Assembly: GCA_020351025.1 (NCBI GenBank)
Contig: CP070728.1
Span: 2,210,782-2,254,136 of the forward strand
From: Planctomycetota bacterium
GTDB taxonomy: Bacteria; Planctomycetota; Phycisphaerae; Sedimentisphaerales; Anaerobacaceae
Reading direction: 5' to 3'
Length of the DNA: 43,355 bases
Positions 22,502-30,149 of the stretch are shown here, piece after piece. The notes beneath the pieces are model-generated. The model had not been told where the DNA came from. It searched no databases and saw only the letters and a program-made list of their open reading frames with translations. Within the stretch, counting starts at the first letter, position 1. Each line of letters starts with the position of its first letter. The translations under genes were made by a program, and so were the position numbers.

Positions 22502-23987
22502 TTTTCAACTCCGTCATCAAAATACTTTCCCATTTTTCATACGCCTGCCTATAGGCTGGTTCTAATTTCTCGTTGGGTTCAATGGTCTTAATTGGCTCCA
22601 AGCCCACAAAAGCATCTTCCAACCCATGATAAATACCGGCACCGATACCTGCGCCCCTCGCAGCACCTTGTGAACCATCGGTGTTATATAGCTGCACCAG
22701 GGATTGTGTGACAGTTGCAAAAGCCTCACCAAACAATGGGCTAAGGAACATATTAGCATTACCTGCTCGAACGGTTCGCACTTCAACTGCCACATTGCGC
22801 ATTATTCCAAGGCCGTAATTCAATGCAAAAACAATACCCTCCTGCGCCGCCCTGAGCAAGTGGGCTTTGTTATGAATGTTAAAGTTCAAGCCATAAACCA
22901 ACGCCCCAATATTCCTATTTTCCAGCGTTCTTTCGGCACCATTGCCATAAGGTAAAATCACAAGTCCGTCACTGCCAACAGGTACCTGACTGGCAAGTTC
23001 ATTCATTTGCTCATAAGTAACCACATCTGCAATATTATTTTTCAGCCAAACATTCAAAATTCCAGCCCCGTTAAGGCACAGCAGCACGCCGTATCTTGGC
23101 GTATCAGGTGTATGGTTAACATGAACAAACGTGTTGACCCTCGAGTTGTGGTCGTAATCCGGCTTATCACTTATGCCATATACCACGCCAGAAGTACCGG
23201 CTGTAGCAGCAATTTCACCGGGATTCAAAACGTTAAGGGACAATGCATTGTTCGGCTGGTCGCCTGCCCTATATGATATTTTCGTCCCCGCTTTCAACTC
23301 TAACTCATCAGCCGCCTCTTTAGTCAGTTCTCCCTGCACCGAAAATGTCGGTTTAACCTCAGGAATAAGTTCTTTAGCAATCCCATAGTAATTCAGCACC
23401 AATTCGGCAAGGCCCTGTTGCTTAAAATCCCACATTATCCCTTCGGACAAGCCTGAGGGCGTTGTTAATATCCGGCCTGTCATCTTCATTGCGATATAAT
23501 CACCCGGCAGCATTATTTTATAAATCTTAGAATAAATATCCGGCTCATTTTCCATGACCCACTTCAATTTGGAAGCTGTAAAATTGCCGGGTGAGTTAAG
23601 CAATGTTTCAAGGCATTTTTCCTCTCCTATTTCTTGCGCTGCCTTTTGGCCAATCTCGACCGCTCTGCTGTCACACCAGATTATCGCAGGCCTTAAAACT
23701 TCGCAATTCTTATCAACAACTACTAAGCCGTGCATCTGGTAAGAAATGCCAATTGCCTCAACTTCGGAAGCTTCAAATTTCGCTTTGGCCTTAACTTGTC
23801 GAGTAGCGGCCTTGACATTATCCCACCAGATGCCGGGGTGCTGCTCAGCCCAGCCTGGTTTGTGTGCAATAATCTCAAGTTCCCTGTCGGGAGAAGTAGC
23901 AGTTGCAACCACCTTTCCAGTTTCAGCTTTCAGTAAGGTCGCCTTTATCGATGAGCTTCCCACATCGTATCCCAATAATAGTGCCAT
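22494..23987 (-). CDS. xylB: Xylulokinase (FGGY family)
   Basis: XylB phosphorylates D-xylulose to D-xylulose 5-phosphate. The N-terminal nucleotide site is GYDVGSSSIKATLL (6-19); YQMHGLV (83-89) is the xylulokinase-type substrate loop; IIWCDSRA follows; the catalytic Asp is D243 in YRAGDQPNNALS; and IAATAGTSGVV and RGAGIGAGI close the C-terminal nucleotide half. The 497 aa are of normal length. Its stop overlaps the DUF5060 start and it follows the DUF4380-like gene by 37 bases. No xylose isomerase is in the window, so the source of xylulose is not shown. Confidence 0.92.
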   Translation of the reverse strand: MALLLGYDVGSSSIKATLLKAETGKVVATATSPDRELEIIAHKPGWAEQHPGIWWDNVKAATRQVKAKAKFEASEVEAIGISYQMHGLVVVDKNCEVLRPAIIWCDSRAVEIGQKAAQEIGEEKCLETLLNSPGNFTASKLKWVMENEPDIYSKIYKIMLPGDYIAMKMTGRILTTPSGLSEGIMWDFKQQGLAELVLNYYGIAKELIPEVKPTFSVQGELTKEAADELELKAGTKISYRAGDQPNNALSLNVLNPGEIAATAGTSGVVYGISDKPDYDHNSRVNTFVHVNHTPDTPRYGVLLCLNGAGILNVWLKNNIADVVTYEQMNELASQVPVGSDGLVILPYGNGAERTLENRNIGALVYGLNFNIHNKAHLLRAAQEGIVFALNYGLGIMRNVAVEVRTVRAGNANMFLSPLFGEAFATVTQSLVQLYNTDGSQGAARGAGIGAGIYHGLEDAFVGLEPIKTIEPNEKLEPAYRQAYEKWESILMTELKNA

Positions 23988-24024
23988 CTAAAATACCCTT
24001 ACTATTACCACAAAAAAATTATGT

Positions 24025-25062
24025 TTATGAACATGACGTTTTTTTTATGAGAGGAAGTACCTTCTTATCTATCTCAGATTCTCCCTCTCCAAGCTCTGCC
24101 TTGAACAGATACCACACTTCAACATGCTCTACTTTTCCACCCTTCGCCGGTATTTTTGCAAGCGGGCCAAGCGTCTCGAATTCCAGCATATCACCATCAG
24201 TGAAGGTTTCGGTATTACAGCCATAATCCGGATATGTCGCATCAGGATTGTATGGGTAGCGTTTTACGAAAAGCTGACCATTTAAGTAGTAAGCTCCCCA
24301 GCCTTGTTTATTGAGAAGACCTACTTTTTCTTTAGTTTTTGCGGTTAGGTCCTGCCTTAATTGGATGTACTTTTCGCCCCATGTCCATCGAGGGTCACTC
24401 ATATCGGTAAAGTGCCAGAGAACCAGAGGACGCGCAGCAAGCAGATAATCAGGATGAGGCCGATACGGCTCCTGTGGCAATATTATTCTTCCTGTCGGCG
24501 CCATCGCAGTTAGTGCCCAAGGAGAGGATTCTATATCCCACTGATTATGGTTGATTAGACGGTGAAGCACTTTTACCCGACTTGACCTTGCGTCAAGGGT
24601 AACTTCAATTTCCTTCGCTATACCAGTCGTGGTTTCGACCGGCTGGCTAAGTTTCAAGGACTTCCCGTCCCATTCGTAAGTGATTTTTGAATTATCAGGA
24701 TAGTAGGTTCTCTTATGGTCTTCAGGGCAATGCCACAGACGATGGCCTCCATAAATCCGCCATTGGTTACCGCCTGTTTTACCCATTTGGTCTTTGTATT
24801 CCTTGAATAAATTCTGTCCACCCACATAGCCAAACCGAACAATTCTCGGCCCGACATCCGTTGTTGCGATTAGCTCAACCTGACCGTTGGTGAGCATTAT
24901 ACAGTTTGGCCAACCAGCATAAGAGACCTTTTCCATTTTTACATTGTCTTGTTTTTGAATTTCCTGGCCAAACAACTGAACCCGGCCAGTAAATGCAAAC
25001 AAAAGCACCAGCCCGAAGCCACCTATGATAACCTGACTTTTGGGGTAATATAGTCTTTTCAT
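24025..25062 (-). CDS. Secreted DUF4380-like protein (mutarotase-like fold)
   Basis: A signal peptide (about residues 1-32) precedes WPNCIMLTNGQVELIATTDV, GPRIVRFGYVGGQNLFKEY and GGHRLWHCPED, the conserved opening of DUF4380-type proteins, which are predicted to adopt a galactose-mutarotase-like beta-sandwich. The rest (SPWALTAMAPTGRIILPQEP, WTWGEKYIQLRQD, LFVKRYPYNP) continues the family pattern. AGGAG lies 6 bases before the ATG. Lying between GH2 and xylB, it probably binds or acts on a sugar outside the cytoplasm; no enzymatic activity is established. Confidence 0.75.
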   Translation of the reverse strand: MKRLYYPKSQVIIGGFGLVLLFAFTGRVQLFGQEIQKQDNVKMEKVSYAGWPNCIMLTNGQVELIATTDVGPRIVRFGYVGGQNLFKEYKDQMGKTGGNQWRIYGGHRLWHCPEDHKRTYYPDNSKITYEWDGKSLKLSQPVETTTGIAKEIEVTLDARSSRVKVLHRLINHNQWDIESSPWALTAMAPTGRIILPQEPYRPHPDYLLAARPLVLWHFTDMSDPRWTWGEKYIQLRQDLTAKTKEKVGLLNKQGWGAYYLNGQLFVKRYPYNPDATYPDYGCNTETFTDGDMLEFETLGPLAKIPAKGGKVEHVEVWYLFKAELGEGESEIDKKVLPLIKKTSCS

Positions 25063-25154
25063 TTTTTTCTCCTAACAACTTTTGCAAAGTACCAAAAGAT
25101 ATCGAACCAAACAAAATTTGTTCTGACCTAAATTCGCATTTTTGTTATACTTTG

Positions 25155-26975
25155 TTACAAGCGCTTCGATATTATTTTGCGGTTGGCATCAGCAATTCGC
25201 TTGGGTTTCATCTTTATAATCGCACGGTCATAGGTCATCATCCCATTGACTTCGATTTCCACATCGGTTGTCTGTGTATATATTGCAGCCGATAGTCCCC
25301 TTTCTATCAATGGTTGTAACTTATCCAACAGATTCAGGTACGCCTCGGTCAGTTCTTTACGAGTTTCAAAGCTGCGATAGCCCCAATTCTTTTCATCCTG
25401 CCAGGTGTGGTCTTTGACCGGCAGGCCCAAGCCACCGAATTCGCCAAGGACGGCGGCGCGGCCCGATTCATTAGGTGGAGAAGCAGGACCAGGATAGCTA
25501 TGAATGTCATGCACATCTCCAGCACCACGGTCGGCCCAGCCGCTGGCGTTATTAACCAGACGAGTCGGGTCATATTGTTTAATCAATTCGAGAATGTGCT
25601 CGGTTTTATACTGCCCCCAGCCCTCATTGAAAGGCACCCACATAACTATAGAAGGATGGTTACATAAAGCACCGATAATACGTTTCAACTCCAGTTCAAA
25701 CTGCTGAGCAGACTCGTGACTGCGGTGGATGTCGGGGTCGTCTTTACCAATAAAGCGGTCTCCGCTGGGCATATCCTGCCAAACCATTAGGCCTAACTTA
25801 TCGCACCAATAATACCAGCGTGCCGGTTCAACCTTTACGTGCTTGCGGGCCACATTGAAGCCGAGTTTTTTGGTAACTTCGATATCGTAGCGAAGTGCCT
25901 TGTCAGTTGGAGCAGTGTACAATCCATCCGGCCACCAGCCCTGGTCAAGAAGACCAAACATAAATAATGGCTTGTTATTCAGAAAAATCCGTGTGATACC
26001 TGCTTCATCCTTACCAAGTGATATTTTTCGCATACCAAAGTAGCTGCTAACGGCGTCGACTTTTTTGCCCGAGCTATCCTTCAACACTACTTTAAGGTCA
26101 TATAGAAATGGTGAATCGGGCGACCACAGTTTCGTTTTTTTGATGGGTATGATGATTTCTTCTTCGACCTTGCCGACCGCTTTAGCCTTCGTGAACCATC
26201 CATCTTTCACCCCCATCTCGATACTAAAGCCACCCGCTGCATCTGAGCAGAAAGCAGTCACACGAACAATCTCAGCATCAATATCGGGAACAACTCTCAG
26301 CGATTCTATATAACCGCTGCTAACAGGTTCCAGCCATACTGTCTGCCAGATGCCTGTAACCGATGTGTACCATATTCCCTCGGGTTTTCTGACCTGCTTG
26401 CCGCGGGGTTGATAACCCAAATCTGTGGGGTCCCAGACAGAAAGTACGATTTCCTGCTGACCTTTTTTTCTAAGGGCATCGGTGATATCGAACGTAAAAG
26501 AGTCATAGCCACCACGGTGAGTACCAACCTGTTTGCCGTTCACGTATACGGTTGTTTCCCAGTCCACAGCGCCGAAATGGAGCAAAATGCGTTCACACTC
26601 CCATTTCGCAGGGACCTCAAAAGAGTGTCTATACCAAAGGTGCTTGTCTTCGCCCACTGTTTTCATTACACCCGACAAAACGGACTCAACCGGAAATGGA
26701 ACAAGAATCTGCCCATCGAAGGTCGCAGGTTGGTGGTCCTCTTTCGGCCTAATGGCATATTCCCACAATCCATTAAGGTTCATCCAGTTTTTGCGAACCA
26801 TCTGCGGTCGAGGATATGCCTGATGAACTTTATCGGCATTGACATTTCCCGCCCATCGTGTCATCAGAGGTCTTTTTGCTAACTCAGCCTCGGCCCAAAT
26901 AGCTGAGCACACCATCAACACCACGGCAAAGCCAAAGGCTTTGAGAAAATCACAGCGGCTCATAGGGCTATCCAT
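25155..26975 (-). CDS. Secreted GH2 family glycoside hydrolase (beta-galactosidase/glucuronidase type)
   Basis: The N-terminal signal (MSRCDFLKAFGFAVVLMVCS) leads to a sugar-binding domain (MNLNGLWEYAI at 65-75, VPFPVES, LWYRHSFEVP), an immunoglobulin-like domain (about 215-320) and a TIM barrel. Acid/base E451 lies in VPFNEGWGQ and nucleophile E512 in LGEFGGLG. GH2 enzymes cleave beta-galactosides, glucuronides, mannosides and related links; the substrate cannot be read. The segment SRCDFLK resembles a Tat twin-arginine motif with the second Arg changed to Cys. Starts at codons 1 and 5 are both possible. It is the second gene of the operon, 33 bases after the pyrophosphorylase gene. Confidence 0.88.
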   Translation of the reverse strand: MDSPMSRCDFLKAFGFAVVLMVCSAIWAEAELAKRPLMTRWAGNVNADKVHQAYPRPQMVRKNWMNLNGLWEYAIRPKEDHQPATFDGQILVPFPVESVLSGVMKTVGEDKHLWYRHSFEVPAKWECERILLHFGAVDWETTVYVNGKQVGTHRGGYDSFTFDITDALRKKGQQEIVLSVWDPTDLGYQPRGKQVRKPEGIWYTSVTGIWQTVWLEPVSSGYIESLRVVPDIDAEIVRVTAFCSDAAGGFSIEMGVKDGWFTKAKAVGKVEEEIIIPIKKTKLWSPDSPFLYDLKVVLKDSSGKKVDAVSSYFGMRKISLGKDEAGITRIFLNNKPLFMFGLLDQGWWPDGLYTAPTDKALRYDIEVTKKLGFNVARKHVKVEPARWYYWCDKLGLMVWQDMPSGDRFIGKDDPDIHRSHESAQQFELELKRIIGALCNHPSIVMWVPFNEGWGQYKTEHILELIKQYDPTRLVNNASGWADRGAGDVHDIHSYPGPASPPNESGRAAVLGEFGGLGLPVKDHTWQDEKNWGYRSFETRKELTEAYLNLLDKLQPLIERGLSAAIYTQTTDVEIEVNGMMTYDRAIIKMKPKRIADANRKIISKRL

Positions 26976-27008
26976 AGGAAAATCTCAACTTGTTTTCTGA
27001 AAGACGCT

Positions 27009-28436
27009 TTACGCTAAATAAATTTGGTCATTTGGTTTGATTTCGGGTATCTGGTTTACCTTGTCTTTAACATCATTTTTTTCTAAAGCGAAGCTCGGAG
27101 CGATTTCGATGAGGCAACCGACCGAGCCATCGGGCTTTTTAGGAACCGTGATACCTGCTGATTCGAGCCAGGCGGCGGCACGGGCAACTAACATCTGCTT
27201 GGTTGTTTCAGGGCTGTCGGGCCCGGTGGGATTTTTTATGGGGGCGAACTCTTCGCTTCGCAACGTCTCTAAAACTATCGACTTTGAAGCCAACGGCAAG
27301 GCATCAAAAACAAAACTTTCCAACTTTATAGCATTCGGTTCGGCAGGGTCTATCAACCTTCCCTGCTGGTCAACATGCGGGATTTTTTTGACAGCGCGGT
27401 GCAGGGGCAATGAAAAACCAGTAGTGTTTATTCTTTCAACGAAGGCACAATTGATAATATGGATTGCGATGCTACCGAGCTGGAAGAGTAATGAGCCGTC
27501 GGGATTGCGCTTTTCAGTTAACTCGGCAGGCAAATCACTATATTCGATAACGGTGACTTTGCCATCAACCAAACAGAAGTTGCCAATCTTTTCCTTTGGC
27601 TCAGATTTTATCAAGGCCTTCGAGGACATCTCGGCTTCATCGAGAGCGTGCAAACCGATAAATAGCGGGTCGAAAATATTCACAAGGGGATTGTCGACCT
27701 GCCAATAGCTCAAGAACCCTACGCCGCGCTTTTTCATATCTTCCAAGGCACCACTTTGGTAAAGTGCCTTAAAGCTACCCCCATGGCCATCAGGCGAGCA
27801 GGCAATATTGGCCTTGTCAGCCAGTAAGATTTTCCCGTCGAAATCAAAATTGGGCAATGTAGCCTGCTGAAATATAAAGACGTCATTTTCTCCCAGACCA
27901 TAATAACCATTCGAGCGGAAGATTTCTTTGGTCTCGGCATAGTTAAAAGGACTGGTCATAATATACCAGGGACAGACAGCTTGATATTTTTCCGAGACCG
28001 CTGCAATGGTTTCGGCAAAGATTTGAAACAGGGTTTTGTTTTTGACCGGGCTAATAGGAAAATTCCCCTTCGGGCCATCAAAGCCGAGTCTGGTTCCCTG
28101 CCCACCAGCGACAACAAAAGCAGCAACCTTTCCGGCTGATATCAGCTCTTTACCCAATTCTCCAGCCTGCTCGTACCTGCGTTTTTGGTCAAGGCTGTCC
28201 GGATTAAGACCATAAGGCTCAACAGGAGCACAATCAGCAGCAACGGCAGTAAAGGCAGCTTTTTTAATGTAATTAGCAAGCCAATCGTCTATTTGAGAAA
28301 AATCGAGCTGACGTATCTGTGCAAGCAGATTTTTCCTCTGGGCAGCGTTTAGCTGCGCCCAAAACGACAAAAGATGGGCCTGATTACGGCCTCTCAGGAA
28401 TCTCTCTATTTGGTTAAAATCTCTTTCAGCACACAT
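27009..28436 (-). CDS. UDP-N-acetylglucosamine/UDP-sugar pyrophosphorylase (eukaryotic-type UDPGP family)
   Basis: The Gly-rich nucleotide loop FVVAGGQGTRLGFDGPKGNF (107-126) is the signature of the UAP/USP group. It is followed by the MTSPFNYAETKEIF, PDGHGGSFKAL, YWQVDNPLVNIFDPLF and RAVKKIPHVDQQG segments of the same family. These enzymes make UDP-sugars from UTP and a sugar 1-phosphate, most often GlcNAc-1-P. At 475 aa it matches the family. It has no signal peptide. It heads the carbohydrate operon, which suggests that sugars released outside enter the UDP-sugar pool, or that it simply shares the promoter. The start ATG at 28436 lacks a strong ribosome site. Confidence 0.85.
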   Translation of the reverse strand: MCAERDFNQIERFLRGRNQAHLLSFWAQLNAAQRKNLLAQIRQLDFSQIDDWLANYIKKAAFTAVAADCAPVEPYGLNPDSLDQKRRYEQAGELGKELISAGKVAAFVVAGGQGTRLGFDGPKGNFPISPVKNKTLFQIFAETIAAVSEKYQAVCPWYIMTSPFNYAETKEIFRSNGYYGLGENDVFIFQQATLPNFDFDGKILLADKANIACSPDGHGGSFKALYQSGALEDMKKRGVGFLSYWQVDNPLVNIFDPLFIGLHALDEAEMSSKALIKSEPKEKIGNFCLVDGKVTVIEYSDLPAELTEKRNPDGSLLFQLGSIAIHIINCAFVERINTTGFSLPLHRAVKKIPHVDQQGRLIDPAEPNAIKLESFVFDALPLASKSIVLETLRSEEFAPIKNPTGPDSPETTKQMLVARAAAWLESAGITVPKKPDGSVGCLIEIAPSFALEKNDVKDKVNQIPEIKPNDQIYLA

Positions 28437-28510
28437 ATCCGTGATTCCAGGCCAATATTAAGCAAATCGCACAAATTTTCAAGAAAGGCAGAAAAATCAC
28501 TGAAATTTAT

Positions 28511-28539
28511 TTGACAAACAAGCTACTTTGTGCTAACAT
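28511..28539 (+). promoter_or_regulatory. Near-consensus promoter of the prepilin-like gene
   Basis: TTGACA (28511-28516), exact 17-base spacer, TAACAT (28534-28539). The start would be near 28546, giving a leader of about 350 nt before the ATG at 28899. Confidence 0.6.
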
Positions 28540-28545
28540 CCAAAT

Positions 28546-28898
28546 TAAGATTAGGTAGGTTTGAAAAACTTATCATAATTTGAAATGTTATCATATTTAC
28601 TTACTTCTTCATACCTTAAACCTGCCTACCTGAAAAAGACTTTTTAGGTTAACTTATAACATTGAGGCAGTCCCTAAACCGAGCAGAGAAAGTTAACTAC
28701 ATAAACCTTATGAGAAAATTGACTTTAATGAATTTAACCAGCCGTTCTTAGGTGAAAAAAATGTAAATTAAGTAGATTCGCAAAAAACAGGGCTTCATGC
28801 CCGTATGTGGCGGCAGTTAGCTGCATTTATCCATTAAAAATCGGTGTTAACTTAAGAGCAGCTGAATTCGCGAATCTCAAAAAAAAAGGAGAAGATTT
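28546..28898 (+). promoter_or_regulatory. Long structured 5' leader, possible regulatory RNA
   Basis: Pairings visible: AGGTAGG (28554-28560) with CCTACCT (28625-28631); CCTGAAAA/TTTTTAGG (28629-28636/28641-28648), which competes with it; GTTAACTT (28648-28655) with AAGTTAAC (28690-28697), and a second GTTAACTT at 28846-28853 that could compete; GGGC/GCCC around TTCAT (28790-28802); AGCTGC (28819-28824) with GCAGCT (28858-28863); and a closing stem AGATTCGC (28774-28781) with GCGAATCT (28870-28877), ending 10 bases before the Shine-Dalgarno GGAG. No known riboswitch core was recognised. A role in translation control is inference. Confidence 0.4.
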
Positions 28899-29900
28899 AT
28901 GAAAAGGAAAGGTTTTACATTAGTGGAGCTATTGGTCGTTATTGCGGTCATAGCATTGTTGATGGGTCTGTTGATGCCCGCCCTGGCAAGAGTCAGGCAG
29001 ATTGCTCATCGAATGATATGCGGGTCAAACCTCTCCAGCATCGGCAAGGGATGCCTCCTTTATGCACAGGACAATGACGAGGAATTTCCAAAGGGAGGCG
29101 TTTGTGATGGTTTTATCGAATGGTCAGACCAGGGCAGAATAAAGGATGCCTTCGCAATGACCAGAGGAGAGGCATTCGGCAGAGGCTGCACAGCAACCGT
29201 TACAAGCGCTCTTTTCCTTCTGGTAAAGTACACTGGTACAACAACAAAGACTTTCAACTGCAGAGGTGACGAGAATATCAGAGAATTTACACTTGATGAG
29301 GTCTCCGCCGGGCTGCCTACCCATGTTGAAGAAATTACCGATGCTTGGGACTTCGGTGATTTCGAGACGTACGGCACGCTTTGGCCTGGACAGTATAACA
29401 GCTACGCCTATCATCTGCCCTACGATGATCCTGATGGGTATCGAGGATGGGCCGTCACCCCGATAAGTAGTCCTGAGAGTCCGCTTGCCGCCGACAGAAA
29501 CCCCTTCCTGGACAGAAACGCTGTGCCTTACCTCAGCGATACCGACCTTGAGGATGCTAAGTGGATAACAGAAACTGGCGGCTACGAGTATTACTCTGAT
29601 GAGGACAAAAAGGAACAAACGGCAGCTCACCAGCGTGAAGGGCAAAATGTCCTGTTCCAGGATGGTCATGTCTCCCACGAGAGGTGGCCCAATTGCGGCA
29701 TTAACAACGATAACATCTATAAATTCTGGCCAACTGACCAACTGGAACGCCCCGAAGAGGAGGCAGATATACAGGTTGGTACTATAGCTTGCGAACCCTC
29801 GCAAAACGGAGACTACGGCCCGAAAATGGATGAAGACGCATATTTAGTGAGCGAAGCCAATGCGGACAAGGGCGATGACATTGGAAGAGCGGGGGGCTGA
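28899..29900 (+). CDS. Prepilin-type N-terminal cleavage/methylation protein (pseudopilin-like, QDGH motif)
   Basis: MKRKGFTLVELLVVIAVIAL carries the prepilin peptidase site between G5 and F6, the conserved Glu at mature position 5, and the hydrophobic assembly helix. MICGSNLSSIGKGCLLYAQD and the late QDGHVSHERW are the usual marks of the abundant DUF1559-like/pseudopilin families of Planctomycetota and Lentisphaerota. Such proteins occur in many copies per genome; their role (surface or secretion-related) is not settled. AAGGAG-type GGAG lies 7 bases before the ATG. It is monocistronic, with its own promoter, long leader and terminator. Confidence 0.9.
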   Translation: MKRKGFTLVELLVVIAVIALLMGLLMPALARVRQIAHRMICGSNLSSIGKGCLLYAQDNDEEFPKGGVCDGFIEWSDQGRIKDAFAMTRGEAFGRGCTATVTSALFLLVKYTGTTTKTFNCRGDENIREFTLDEVSAGLPTHVEEITDAWDFGDFETYGTLWPGQYNSYAYHLPYDDPDGYRGWAVTPISSPESPLAADRNPFLDRNAVPYLSDTDLEDAKWITETGGYEYYSDEDKKEQTAAHQREGQNVLFQDGHVSHERWPNCGINNDNIYKFWPTDQLERPEEEADIQVGTIACEPSQNGDYGPKMDEDAYLVSEANADKGDDIGRAGG

Positions 29901-29978
29901 CCGAAGACTCGAAGATTACAGGCAACTACAACACGACCAGAAAAGCAGGAAGTTTGCTTCCGGCTAATTTGCTTGCAG

Positions 29979-30014
29979 GCGGCCTTATGCAATAGAGCAT
30001 AAGGCCGCTTCTTT
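29979..30014 (+). terminator. Intrinsic terminator after the prepilin-like gene
   Basis: GCGGCCTTATGC (29979-29990), loop AATAGA, GCATAAGGCCGC (29997-30008), then TTCTTT. The 12-bp stem is perfect, and symmetric enough to work in part on the other strand. Confidence 0.8.
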
Positions 30015-30091
30015 ACCTTCAATTTCTTATCCTGCATTATTCGAACAACAGCAGCTCCCGACAAAATACCCGAATATGCTCAGAAACAGAT

Positions 30092-30120
30092 TTGTCTGCG
30101 GCTGGCATTTATGTTAGATT
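30092..30120 (+). promoter_or_regulatory. Promoter of the aconitase operon
   Basis: TTGTCT (30092-30097), exact 17-base spacer, TAGATT (30115-30120). The start would fall about 23 bases before the TTG start codon at 30150. Confidence 0.55.
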
Positions 30121-30149
30121 GTGCTCTTTAATTCTTATGGAGTGCAAAG

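Larger units (their letters stand above)
28437..28898 (+). other. Intergenic region holding the prepilin promoter and long leader
   Basis: It separates the divergent carbohydrate operon and prepilin-like gene. On the plus strand it contains a near-consensus promoter and about 350 bases of leader with several inverted repeats. No protein-like frame is seen. A clear minus-strand promoter for the carbohydrate operon is not evident. Confidence 0.5.

Noticed and set aside
25159-25166. AAGCGCTT, core of LacI-family operators
   Set aside because: It is the last coding part of the GH2 gene (Lys-Arg-Leu-stop) and lacks the flanking symmetry.
28774-28877. c-di-GMP-I riboswitch before the prepilin-like gene
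   Set aside because: An ACAGGGC start is present, but the conserved GCAAACC and ACGCAAAGCC segments are absent.
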